From contig JAGQRI010000004.1 of NCBI GenBank assembly GCA_020425515.1, positions 1 through 40,860 of the forward strand: a stretch of DNA of 40,860 bases. Reading direction: 5' to 3'. The notes under the pieces were generated by a model. That model was not told where the DNA came from. It saw nothing but the letters and a program-made list of their open reading frames with translations, and searched no databases. Position numbers and translations under genes: made by a program. Shown piece after piece: positions 1 through 7,192 of this stretch (position 1 is the first letter of the stretch; every line of letters starts with the position of its first letter). The stretch comes from Planctomycetota bacterium. GTDB lineage: Bacteria > Planctomycetota > UBA8742 > UBA2392.

Positions 1-1897
1 AGATGTACAGGTTCGTGCGGCGCTCGACGGTACGCTGGCTCTTGAACAGCTCGCCGATCAGCGGGATGTCGCCCAGCAGCGGAATCTTGCTGACCGTCTT
101 GCTGCTGGTACTGCTCTTGAGACCGCCGACCACCACCGTGCTGGCGTCCGGCACCGTCACGAAGGTCGTGATGTGGCGGCGCTGGCGCGGCGGAGAAACG
201 CCCGGCGTGGTGCTTTCGCCGGTGAAGTTCGTGATGTCGAGGTCGAGCTCAAGCGTAATGTAGCCGTCCTGGCTGATCTGCGGCGTCACGTTCATGGTGA
301 TACCGGCCTCAACAAAGTCGCCCGCGGTCTGCGACGTACCCTGGCCGGTACCCAGGTTGTTCAACTGCACCAGCTGTATTTCCTGCTGGATTTCAATCGT
401 CGCCGCTTCGTTGTCGTTGGTGATCAGCATCGGCTGCTGCAGCACGTTGGTGTCGGTCTGCGTTTTCAGGAAGCGCACCAGCAGCGGGATGTCGAAGGCT
501 GTGCCCTTGTTCAGGGTAAGCAGCCCGCCCTGCCCGATGATCGGGTTGCGCCCAGCGGGCACGCCGCCGCCGGTACCGATCGGCACGCCGGAGCTGTCCA
601 CGATTTCACTGAAGCCGAACGACGTGCCGAAACTGGCTCGCGGCTCGGAGCTGTTGTTGGCGAAGCCGTCCACGGTGGCGATTTCGACGCCGAACTGGAA
701 GTCGTCGTCGTCCGTGACCTCGAGGATCGCGGCCTCGATCATCACCTGCGGTCGGCGTACATCCAGCTTGTCGATGACCTTCTGGATTTCCATGTAGTCG
801 TTCGGCGTGGCGATCACCAGCAGGCTGTTGGTGCCCTCGTCCGGCACGATCACCGGGGCGTTGGCGTCGTTGGCGCCAATGATGCCCGGCTGGCCCGGCA
901 CACCCGGCTGGTTGCTGGGCAGCCCGGAGCCGAGCACGTCGTTCAGCACGGTCGAAAGCTCAACGGCCTGGACGTTCTTGCACTGGTAGTAGTGGATCTT
1001 GCCGGTGGTGGTGGCGCCCGGGATCGGGATATCCAGTTTGGCGACCAGGTCGCGCACCAGCTCGATGCCGGCGTCGTAGCCGGTCACCATGATGGCGTTT
1101 ACGTACGGGGCAACCTCGATCTTCACGGCCGTCTCGTCATCCGGGCCGTTGGTGCGGCGCTGCCCCTGCGCCAGCAACTGGGTGCGCTGATCGAGCAGGC
1201 GGTTGACGCTGGTGACAAGCTCCTCGGCGTCGATGTTGTTGATGTTGATGACCTCAAGCCGCGGGCTGCGCGGGGGCTGGTCCATCAACTGGATGATCTG
1301 CGCCAGGCGTCGGATGTTGTAGCTGTAGTCCGCGATGATCAGGCTGTTGATGCCCTGGATCGGGTTGACCACGCCGCCCTGGCGGGTCGTGAGGTTCTGC
1401 AGGGCGCCGCGCACGGCGTTGGCTTCGGCATACTTGAGGTTCACCACCAGCGTCACGAAGTCGGCGGTGGTGTCGGTCCATTCATTGAGATTGTCGAGCA
1501 GGATGACGTCTTTCGACTGGGTGATCGCCTCTGCGGCCGGGATGATCTCGTAGAACTTGACCGACTGTTCCGTGTCTTCGCCGAACGGGGCAAGGATCAG
1601 GCGGAACTGCTTCAGGAAGGTCTGGAGCACGCTGAACATGGCGGTCTGCGGCACCTCAACCCCTTCGCGGGGAGCTACGATGGTGACCGCGCCCTGCAGC
1701 TTGCGAGGGTCGTAGAGGAACTTGATCTTCTGGTACTCGGCCGTGAGCTGGATCATTTCGGACAGTGGGATGTCCTCCATGACGCCGTGCAGGGTGAGTA
1801 CCGGCTCATTTTCGTCGCCGGCGGGAGGGGCGGGCTGCGCGTTGAGGGCGCAGGCGCCGAAGGCGAGGCAAACCAGAAGCAGCAGTATTCTGCGCAT
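1..1897 (-). CDS. gspD: Type II secretion-type outer-membrane secretin, C-terminus cut by window edge
   Basis: Secretins form the outer-membrane channel of type II secretion and type IV pilus systems. The frame is open from an ATG at 1897 to base 1 (632 residues). It starts with a signal peptide (MRRILLLLLVCLAF, likely cleaved near ALNAQ). An N0-like domain follows to about residue 120, then N1/N2/N3-type repeats: LVVNLKYAEANAVRGAL near 146, LEVININNIDAEELV near 213 and HYYQCKNVQAVELSTVL near 303. The secretin core begins at RRPQVMIEAAILEV near 381. The end carries the family hallmark VPDASTVVVGGLKSST followed by SKIPLLGDIPLIGELFKS near 581-610; only a few dozen residues should be missing. 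The N0-to-N3 order favours GspD over PilQ. No other secretion gene is visible, so the operon would continue leftwards outside the window. FGAC in the signal peptide is a poor lipobox. Confidence 0.9.
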   Translation of the reverse strand, partial: MRRILLLLVCLAFGACALNAQPAPPAGDENEPVLTLHGVMEDIPLSEMIQLTAEYQKIKFLYDPRKLQGAVTIVAPREGVEVPQTAMFSVLQTFLKQFRLILAPFGEDTEQSVKFYEIIPAAEAITQSKDVILLDNLNEWTDTTADFVTLVVNLKYAEANAVRGALQNLTTRQGGVVNPIQGINSLIIADYSYNIRRLAQIIQLMDQPPRSPRLEVININNIDAEELVTSVNRLLDQRTQLLAQGQRRTNGPDDETAVKIEVAPYVNAIMVTGYDAGIELVRDLVAKLDIPIPGATTTGKIHYYQCKNVQAVELSTVLNDVLGSGLPSNQPGVPGQPGIIGANDANAPVIVPDEGTNSLLVIATPNDYMEIQKVIDKLDVRRPQVMIEAAILEVTDDDDFQFGVEIATVDGFANNSSEPRASFGTSFGFSEIVDSSGVPIGTGGGVPAGRNPIIGQGGLLTLNKGTAFDIPLLVRFLKTQTDTNVLQQPMLITNDNEAATIEIQQEIQLVQLNNLGTGQGTSQTAGDFVEAGITMNVTPQISQDGYITLELDLDITNFTGESTTPGVSPPRQRRHITTFVTVPDASTVVVGGLKSSTSSKTVSKIPLLGDIPLIGELFKSQRTVERRTNLYI

Positions 1898-2028
1898 ATC
1901 GTGACTCCGGGGAGTGTTGCAGCGTTTACGTCTAAGCGTAAAACGACGTGTGGTGAAACGAGTTGGGGAATTTCCGGGCGCGGTTTACCCGACATTCAAA
2001 CAGAAGCCAAGAGGCGCCGAGGGATTCG

Positions 2029-2415
2029 ATGATTGACGGCCACTTCATAACGACCGCCCTTGAGCTGGAGGGCTACCGCATCGTGCGCCACTGCGGCGTC
2101 GTGCGGGGCATCGTGGTGCGCTCGCGCAGCGCCATCGGCAACTTCGCAGCGGGCATCCAGACCTTCTTCGGAGGCAACATCAGCCTGTACACCGAGCTTT
2201 GCGAGCAGGCCCGCCAGGAGGCCTTCGACCTGCTGCGCCAGCACGCCTTCCAGGCCGGCGGCAACGCCATTATCGGCATGCGCTACGACGCCAACGACGT
2301 GGCATCCGGCGTGACGGAAGTCCTCGCCTACGGCACGGCTGTCGTCGTGGAACTCAAAGACAAGCCGCCCGAACCGGCCCAGCCCGCCGAGGAACAGGAA
2401 ACGCCGGCCTCGTAG
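2029..2415 (+). CDS. YbjQ/UPF0145-family protein
   Basis: The 128-residue product resembles the YbjQ family, small pentamer-forming proteins of unclear function sometimes annotated as heavy-metal binding. Family traits seen are an opening that leads into a strand (ITTALELEGYRIVRHCGVV), a conserved RSRSAIGNFAAGIQTFFGG region, a helix with EQARQEAFDLLRQHA, and the closing AGGNAIIGMRYDAN followed by AYGTAVVVE. The last 20 residues are an acidic Pro/Glu tail (EPAQPAEEQETPAS) that is probably disordered. An ATG at 2029 was preferred to an in-frame upstream start at 1963 because homology begins at IDGHFITT. It is divergent from the secretin gene, with 131 bases between the two starts. Nothing here points to a particular metal or partner. 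Confidence 0.75.
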   Translation: MIDGHFITTALELEGYRIVRHCGVVRGIVVRSRSAIGNFAAGIQTFFGGNISLYTELCEQARQEAFDLLRQHAFQAGGNAIIGMRYDANDVASGVTEVLAYGTAVVVELKDKPPEPAQPAEEQETPAS

Positions 2416-2478
2416 ACCCACGGAATCAGGCTCCCAGCCCATTCCGGTATTTCGTGCGGTACAAACACCCGGTAGAAT

Positions 2479-2709
2479 ATGGGCATGTCGAAGAAGGACG
2501 ACATCGAAGCACTCGAAAAGAAGATCCCTGAACTTGCGCTAAAGGCCTTCCGGGAAGCTTTCGAGAAAGCCAAAGCCAGTGGGCGTCCATATGCCATGGT
2601 GGACGGGGACGAGTTGGTGCTCATTCACCCGGATGGTCGCCGTGAAGTCCTGAAGCGTGTGAAACCGGACGTACAATACCACGTGAAGTCCGGGTCGACG
2701 TCGCAATGA
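2479..2709 (+). CDS. Small protein paired with zeta-like toxin, probable antitoxin
   Basis: This 76-residue charged protein has an N-terminal helix rich in Lys and Glu (KKDDIEALEKKIPELALKAF) and a short beta segment (MVDGDELVLIHPDGRREVL). Its stop overlaps the start of the next gene in an ATGA arrangement (2706-2709), so the two are translationally coupled. The order small-gene-first, P-loop kinase second, with overlap, is typical of toxin-antitoxin modules. It is not recognisably the classical epsilon antitoxin, and the antitoxin role is inferred from position and size only. A second ATG two codons in (2485) is an equally good start. Confidence 0.6.
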   Translation: MGMSKKDDIEALEKKIPELALKAFREAFEKAKASGRPYAMVDGDELVLIHPDGRREVLKRVKPDVQYHVKSGSTSQ

Positions 2710-3464
2710 AGCCCCGATTTGACAGGCTTCGGATGTTGGCCGGGCCGAACGGTTCGGGCAAGACGACGCTCAAGGAAATGGTCGTACGCGAGTTGCCGCC
2801 CAACGCACTGGGCATTGACCTCAATCCAGATGAGATCGAAAACAAGATCCGGGAAAGCGGGCAACTTGACCTGCGCACCTTCGGATTGGAGCCTGGTGGC
2901 GTCGACCCGGCGGAGTTCCTCAGCAATCACGCACTGCTGATCGAGAAGGGCATGGATGAATCCGCCCAGTTAATTGGTTCCGAGAACTGCGTCCTGGACT
3001 TCTCCAGGGTTGAAGTCAACTCCTACATCGCCTCGGCTACAGTCTCGTTCGTTCGGGAGCAGCTACTCAAGCAGCATGTTTCGTTTGCCATCGAGACTGT
3101 CATGTCGTCCCCCGACAAGGTTGAGCTGCTGGAACGCGCGCAGAAAGCAGGTTTCCGCACTTACCTGTACTACATCGCCACGAAGGACCCCGGCTTGAAC
3201 GTTCAGCGGGTAGCTCAAAGGGTCGCACAAGGCGGCCACGACGTGCCCGACGACAAAATCGTCAGCCGATACTCCCGGTCCCTCGACCTGCTGGCCGGCG
3301 CCATCAGCCACACGAATCGGGCATACATCTTTGACAACTCGGGCGACAAGCCCCGTCGGATTGCCGAGATAACCGAAGGCCGATCCATTCATCTGGAAGT
3401 CCAGACCGGCCCGGAGTGGTTCGAAACGTTCGTACTGGAACGCCTGAATCTGCGGCAGGAGTAA
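2706..3464 (+). CDS. Zeta-toxin-like P-loop kinase (COG4185-type)
   Basis: The 252-residue protein begins with a Walker A loop (AGPNGSGKTT, residues 12-21) close to the N-terminus. Its middle and C-terminal parts fit the zeta-toxin-like 'predicted ABC-type ATPase' family: FAIETVMSSPDKVELLERA (the strand and helix after the substrate site), YLYYIATKDPGLNVQRV, the signature QGGHDVPDDKIVSRYSRSL and the final YIFDNSGDKPRRIAEI. Classical zeta toxins phosphorylate UDP-N-acetylglucosamine and block wall synthesis; whether this branch uses the same substrate is not shown. It overlaps the upstream small gene by four bases, which supports a toxin-antitoxin pair. It ends 60 bases before the convergent phosphorylase gene, with a hairpin between the two. 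Confidence 0.8.
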   Translation: MKPRFDRLRMLAGPNGSGKTTLKEMVVRELPPNALGIDLNPDEIENKIRESGQLDLRTFGLEPGGVDPAEFLSNHALLIEKGMDESAQLIGSENCVLDFSRVEVNSYIASATVSFVREQLLKQHVSFAIETVMSSPDKVELLERAQKAGFRTYLYYIATKDPGLNVQRVAQRVAQGGHDVPDDKIVSRYSRSLDLLAGAISHTNRAYIFDNSGDKPRRIAEITEGRSIHLEVQTGPEWFETFVLERLNLRQE

Positions 3465-3496
3465 CCGAACCGTTCGCGCAAACGCCCACGGCGGTT

Positions 3497-3515
3497 CACG
3501 GGCGGGGCGCCCGTG
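3497..3515. terminator. Hairpin between convergent genes
   Basis: CACGGGCG and CGCCCGTG form a perfect 8-bp stem around a GGG loop, between the zeta-like gene and the convergent phosphorylase gene. There is no T-run on either side, so it could be a Rho-independent-like bidirectional stop or a REP-type palindrome. The same core occurs at 14009-14032. Confidence 0.45.
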
Positions 3516-3523
3516 CCACGTTG

Positions 3524-4333
3524 CTATAGCCCGGCGAACAGGGCCTTCAGCACGTTCGCGAACCTTGGCGCGTTGTCGTGGGCCGATTTCAGGGTGCCCT
3601 CGTGGCTGTCTTCGCTGCCGCCGGCCCGGTTGGTGACCAGGCTCAGCCCGCACACCCGCAGCCCCAGCGCCCTCGCGGCGATCGCCTCCGGCACCGTGCT
3701 CATCCCGACCGCGTCCGCACCCAGGCGCCTCAGCATCTCCACCTCGGCCGGCGTCTCGAAGCTCGGCCCCAGCACAGCCGCATAGACGCCGCGGTGGATG
3801 GTCTCACCGGCCTGTTCGCCGGCTTGCACCAGCATGTCCAGCAGCTCCGCGTCGTAGGCCCCGCCCATGGCCGGGAACGGCTTCGCGCCGGGCACGCGCT
3901 CGAAGCCTGCCAGCGGGTTAAGCCCCATCAGGTTGACGTGATCGCGGATGGCCAGCAGGTCGCCGGGCTGCAGATCTTCACGGATGGCACCGGACGCGTT
4001 GGTCAGGATTACCGTGCTCGCGCCCAGCGCATGGGCTATGCGCATCTGGATGGCCAGGTCGCGCGCTTCGTGGCCTTCGTAGGCGTGATAGCGTCCGCGG
4101 AACACCAGCGTCGGCACGCCCCACAGGGCGCCCTCCGTCAGGCGGCACTCGTGCCCGGCCGTGCCCGCGGGCGGGGGGAAACCGTCGATGTCCTCATAGC
4201 GGATATCGAACGGGTCCTGCACTTCGCGCTCGATGGCGCCCCAGCCCGAGCCCAGGATCAAAGCCACACGCGGCCTGTCCCGGCCGAAGCCGGCGTCCCG
4301 CAGGCACGCCATCGCCGAATCGAAATCAGCCAT
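3524..4333 (-). CDS. punA: Purine-nucleoside phosphorylase, trimeric (class I) type
   Basis: This enzyme cleaves purine (deoxy)nucleosides with phosphate, giving the free base and (deoxy)ribose-1-phosphate in cytoplasmic purine salvage. The 269-residue length is typical of the trimeric PNP family. Visible signatures are the phosphate-binding start LILGSGWGAIE (about residues 26-36), the FRGRYHAYEGHEA segment carrying the family Arg-x-His, TNASGAIREDLQPGD and DHVNLMGLNPL, and the base and ribose site VLGPSFETPAE followed by LGADAVGMSTVPE and LVTNRAGG. The acidic SFETPAE residue and the Asn of VTNRAGG match the catalytic and base-recognition residues of the family. The usual HEEV-like stretch is replaced by HEGTLKSAHDNA. 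It lies 92 bases downstream of a co-oriented lipoprotein gene with no obvious functional link. Confidence 0.93.
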   Translation of the reverse strand: MADFDSAMACLRDAGFGRDRPRVALILGSGWGAIEREVQDPFDIRYEDIDGFPPPAGTAGHECRLTEGALWGVPTLVFRGRYHAYEGHEARDLAIQMRIAHALGASTVILTNASGAIREDLQPGDLLAIRDHVNLMGLNPLAGFERVPGAKPFPAMGGAYDAELLDMLVQAGEQAGETIHRGVYAAVLGPSFETPAEVEMLRRLGADAVGMSTVPEAIAARALGLRVCGLSLVTNRAGGSEDSHEGTLKSAHDNAPRFANVLKALFAGL

Positions 4334-4425
4334 GGCGACGGTCTAACCCGACGAGACCGGCCTGTCCACGGCTGCCGCCACAAGACCCACCCGCCTTTGC
4401 TGCGCAGGGTTCTCATGCCTACGGC

Positions 4426-5493
4426 TCAGGGCTTCAGGCTGCTTTGGCTGACCTGCGCTTCGTCGCCGTCTACTTTGACCTGTCCGCCATCGAGCTGAAT
4501 GCTGTGGACGCGAGTGCCACCCTGACTGGCCCGCAGTACGAGGACCATTGACGGGATGGTGATCTCAAGGCTCCAGGTGCCCTCGTGGTTGGTGGTGGTA
4601 TCGCCAGCCGTACCGCCGTGGGCAATTTCGTCGCCGAGCTGGTTGTTCACCTGGGCGCTTCCCGAGCCGGTGTAGCGGTACTGGTAGGCGTAGGTGCCGT
4701 CGCTGCCGAGGTGCCAGTCGATGTTCCATTCGCTGCTGTAGCTGCCGGTACCGGTGTTGCTTCCCTTGTACTTGAAGACGTGCAGTTGCTTGCCCTTCAG
4801 TTGTTTCTCAAGTTCCTGCCTCTTCGTCTCGTCGCCGGGCGCGGCGAACTTGACGCTGTCGATGACCTTCGCCGCATAGGCTTTCAGGTCGTCCTCTGTG
4901 CCCGCCGGCCCGAGCGCAATACAACCCACGCCGCACGACTTACCGAGCACCAACTCGATGCGCCCGGCCGCCATCGCGCCCGTCATGCCGCGCGACAGGC
5001 GGTCGCCGTCCTGGCTGATGTCGCCGGCCGGCTTCAGTGCGGCGCCGGGATTTTCGCCGCCGCTGAGGTCGAAGGGCTGGCTCATCAGGTCGCGCGCCTC
5101 CTGCTCGGTGATGCCGGTGCGTGCGATCATGATGGCGAGCGAATCCGGCTTGCTCATGTCGCGTACCTGGATGCCGAGCGTGCCCTCGTTCCAGCCCGAG
5201 ATCGAGCCCTCGGGGACCTCATATGAAAAGCCCAGGCGCGTGAGTTTGACGCGCTCCCCGCCGTTGTATTGAGTGCCCGCGGTCAGTTCTTTGCCTTCCA
5301 GGGAATCCTCCATCGACTGGCTGCTCTGGGCGTACCCGCGCCTGGCGCCGCCCGTCGAAGCGCTTTCACCACCCGAGCACCCGCCGGATGAGCCGCTTCC
5401 GCCGCTGGACCCGGACGAGCCGTTGTCCTTGCCGCAACCGCACAGGCAAAGCAGCGCGCCGCACAGCAACACGGCGACAGGAATCGATCGCAT
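4426..5493 (-). CDS. Predicted lipoprotein with Ser/Gly linker, function unknown
   Basis: The start is the ATG at 5493, because it has a GGAGGG ribosome-binding site just upstream and is followed at once by a signal peptide ending in the lipobox LCGC (Cys20). A longer frame to 5619 exists but lacks these. After the lipobox comes a flexible Ser/Gly/Cys stretch (residues about 23-50). Two regions follow: one with TRLGFSYEVPEGSISGW and a helical part reminiscent of secreted stress-response lipoproteins, and a C-terminal beta-rich domain (YSSEWNIDWHLGSDGTYAYQ, then GTWSLEITIPSMVLVLRA) that resembles small lipocalin-like folds. I do not recognise the family. It points toward the phosphorylase gene on the same strand, with 92 bases between. 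Confidence 0.8.
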   Translation of the reverse strand: MRSIPVAVLLCGALLCLCGCGKDNGSSGSSGGSGSSGGCSGGESASTGGARRGYAQSSQSMEDSLEGKELTAGTQYNGGERVKLTRLGFSYEVPEGSISGWNEGTLGIQVRDMSKPDSLAIMIARTGITEQEARDLMSQPFDLSGGENPGAALKPAGDISQDGDRLSRGMTGAMAAGRIELVLGKSCGVGCIALGPAGTEDDLKAYAAKVIDSVKFAAPGDETKRQELEKQLKGKQLHVFKYKGSNTGTGSYSSEWNIDWHLGSDGTYAYQYRYTGSGSAQVNNQLGDEIAHGGTAGDTTTNHEGTWSLEITIPSMVLVLRASQGGTRVHSIQLDGGQVKVDGDEAQVSQSSLKP

Positions 5494-5599
5494 GGGAGCG
5501 CCCTCCGGGTATGACGAAAGTCTATCCCGGCCGCAGCGGCAAGCAATCGACAGAATACAGCCAGCACGCCAGTACCGCGTCGGTCGCCTGATTGGGCCC

Positions 5600-5803
5600 G
5601 CAGAAGCCTTTGGACTCAAAGCTCGCAGGGTGTAAAACTCAAAGACGAAATCGGAGGTTCAAAATGACAAGCCGTCTCGCATGGTCCCTGGCTGTCCTGA
5701 TTTGCCTGATGCTATCGACGAACTCCGCCGTTGGCGCTGAAGACGCAGAGTCAACGATCTGGAAGGCGGTCACCCTTGAGGACGGCTCAGCCGCACCGGG
5801 GCT
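5600..5803. repeat. Expression-cassette repeat, copy 1
   Basis: A stretch of about 204 bases, almost identical to 6988-7192, covers a promoter, the leader, the ribosome-binding site and the first 47 codons of the following gene. Differences are a single A in the -10 region and about six substitutions. After codon 47 the two genes diverge abruptly. Confidence 0.93.
5610..5638 (+). promoter_or_regulatory. Sigma70-like promoter of first paralog
   Basis: TTGGAC (5610-5615) and TAAAAC (5633-5638) are separated by exactly 17 bases, 26 bases before the ATG. Both elements recur in the second copy of the repeat. Confidence 0.45.
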
Positions 5804-6911
5804 CGACCTGGTGCGCGCCGGCGCTCACGTTTATGGCTCGGAGATGAGGTCGTCAGAGGGCGATATCTATGTGCTCGAGAACGGCGTCGCCAAGCCCGTC
5901 AAGCTCGAAGACGGCAGCGACCTTAAGGGAACCGTAAACGGCGCCCAGCCCGTCATGGGCCGACTGCTGGCCAACGACGAGAAGTCCAGAACTCACATCA
6001 TCGACGGCGAGACAGCCCACCCGCTACTGGATAGCGACGGCAAGCAGGCGACACTCAGCCTGGCGCCCCGTGAATGGCCGGGTGCCGTGGGACCCGGCGA
6101 AGTCAACGCTCCGTACCTGTTGAATTCGCGAAGCACCTACTACATCGATTTCGAAGCACGCAAGTTGCTGCCCACGAAGAAGGTTGAGCCCGGCCCCAAC
6201 CCGCGGTCGTTTGTCGTCGGCGGGACGATGGTGTTGCTCAGCGGCACCGGCGAGGATTCCGCCTGCTGGTACTGGAACAAGACCGAGCCAGTCGCGATCA
6301 GGGGTTTCGAGGTGTCCGTGACAGACTACAAGCAGGTGGGCGACTATCTGTTAAAACTCGGCGGCCCGGAGTACTACTTCGACGGCAAGAAGCTCAAGGA
6401 AGTCAAAACAAAGACCGTAGCGTCGCTGTGGGACGGTTTCATGCTCGGCGATTGCTGGGTTGCCTTTTACAGCGACGAGGGCGAGAAGAAGGCCCTGGCC
6501 CTCAAGAACGGCAAAGCTTCGAACTGGAAGCCCTACAAGGCGCTGCAGGATAGCAGCTATTTCGCGGTCAGTTGCGGGGACTGCGCCATGCTGGCGGGCG
6601 GGGGCAAGCTGTACAAGGCGACTCTGTCCAAGGCTGTAGAGATCACGTTGCCGGGGGACTTGCGTTTCAATTGGGGCGATGGCCTAAGCGCAACCGGTTA
6701 CGGTGAAGTCGCGGCGCTGCGCTGCAGTCGCGACCGCACGCAATCGATCGTGATGATTGACGCCGCCAACAAGTGCCACCTGCTCCCGACGGAGGATCTG
6801 CGTCTGCGCGAGGATGCACCACTTGCCGTCGGCCAGGACGGCGCCTACGTCACCAGCGCGAAGACTACCGAGCAGAAATTTGCGACCATGTTCGCCCCGG
6901 CAGGCGGGTAG
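5664..6911 (+). CDS. Secreted repeat protein, tandem paralog 1
   Basis: The start is the ATG at 5664, preceded by CGGAGG and followed by a clear signal peptide (MTSRLAWSLAVLICLMLS, cleavage near AVGA-ED), giving 415 residues. The mature protein has spaced blocks of the form YWNKTEPVAIRG, YYFDGKKLKEVK and LYKATLSKAVEITL. Short strands with a Gly-Lys turn recur, as in beta-propeller or similar all-beta proteins. It has three clustered Cys around VSCGDCAML, but no lipobox and no C-terminal anchor, so a periplasmic or secreted protein is likely. It is the first of two paralogs: the first 47 residues are nearly identical to the second, and the rest is roughly one-third to two-fifths identical by eye. 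The function is unknown. Confidence 0.85.
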   Translation: MTSRLAWSLAVLICLMLSTNSAVGAEDAESTIWKAVTLEDGSAAPGLDLVRAGAHVYGSEMRSSEGDIYVLENGVAKPVKLEDGSDLKGTVNGAQPVMGRLLANDEKSRTHIIDGETAHPLLDSDGKQATLSLAPREWPGAVGPGEVNAPYLLNSRSTYYIDFEARKLLPTKKVEPGPNPRSFVVGGTMVLLSGTGEDSACWYWNKTEPVAIRGFEVSVTDYKQVGDYLLKLGGPEYYFDGKKLKEVKTKTVASLWDGFMLGDCWVAFYSDEGEKKALALKNGKASNWKPYKALQDSSYFAVSCGDCAMLAGGGKLYKATLSKAVEITLPGDLRFNWGDGLSATGYGEVAALRCSRDRTQSIVMIDAANKCHLLPTEDLRLREDAPLAVGQDGAYVTSAKTTEQKFATMFAPAGG

Positions 6912-6917
6912 CCGACC

Positions 6918-6989
6918 CTAGGAATGGTCGTCTCCGAGCAGCAGTTGCACGTCGAGCCAGTAGGCGTCGTCGCGCGGTGTGTGGCCTGC
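6918..6989 (-). pseudogene. 3'-end remnant of an ankyrin-repeat gene
   Basis: Read on the minus strand, this gives AGHTPRDDAYWLDVQLLLGD, then DHS and a TAG stop. The intact ankyrin gene ends AGHTPRDDAYWLDVQMLLGD, then AGQ and a stop. Thus only the last 20 or so codons of a former ankyrin gene copy remain, with the reading frame and stop preserved. It abuts the second expression-cassette repeat at 6988. Confidence 0.85.
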
Positions 6990-7192
6990 AGAAGCCTTTG
7001 GACTCAAAGCTCGCAGGGTGTAAAAACTCAAAGACGAAATCGGAGGTTCAAAATGACAAGCCGTCTCGCGTGGTCCCTGCCTGTCCTGCTTTGCCTGATG
7101 CTATCGACGAACTCCGCCGTTGGCGCTGAAGACGCAGAGTCAACGATCTGGAAGGCGGTAACCCTTGAGGACGGCTCAGCCGCGCCGGGGCT
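6988..7192. repeat. Expression-cassette repeat, copy 2
   Basis: Second copy of the 5600-5803 segment, with one extra A in the -10 region. Its left end joins directly onto the ankyrin gene remnant, so this is the visible duplication junction. Confidence 0.93.
6998..7026 (+). promoter_or_regulatory. Sigma70-like promoter of second paralog
   Basis: TTGGAC (6998-7003), a 17-base spacer and TAAAAA (7021-7026). It is the same as the promoter of copy 1 except for one inserted A in the -10 element. Confidence 0.42.

Noticed and set aside
1922-1944. Hairpin CGTTTACG-n-CGTAAAACG upstream of the secretin gene
   Set aside because: It needs an unpaired base and is too short to be convincing; no function can be assigned.
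173-2032. 619-codon plus-strand open frame
   Set aside because: It is antisense to the secretin gene, whose translation carries clear family motifs. The opposite frame is an artefact of GC-rich codon use and encodes a His/Val/Asp-rich string with no domain.
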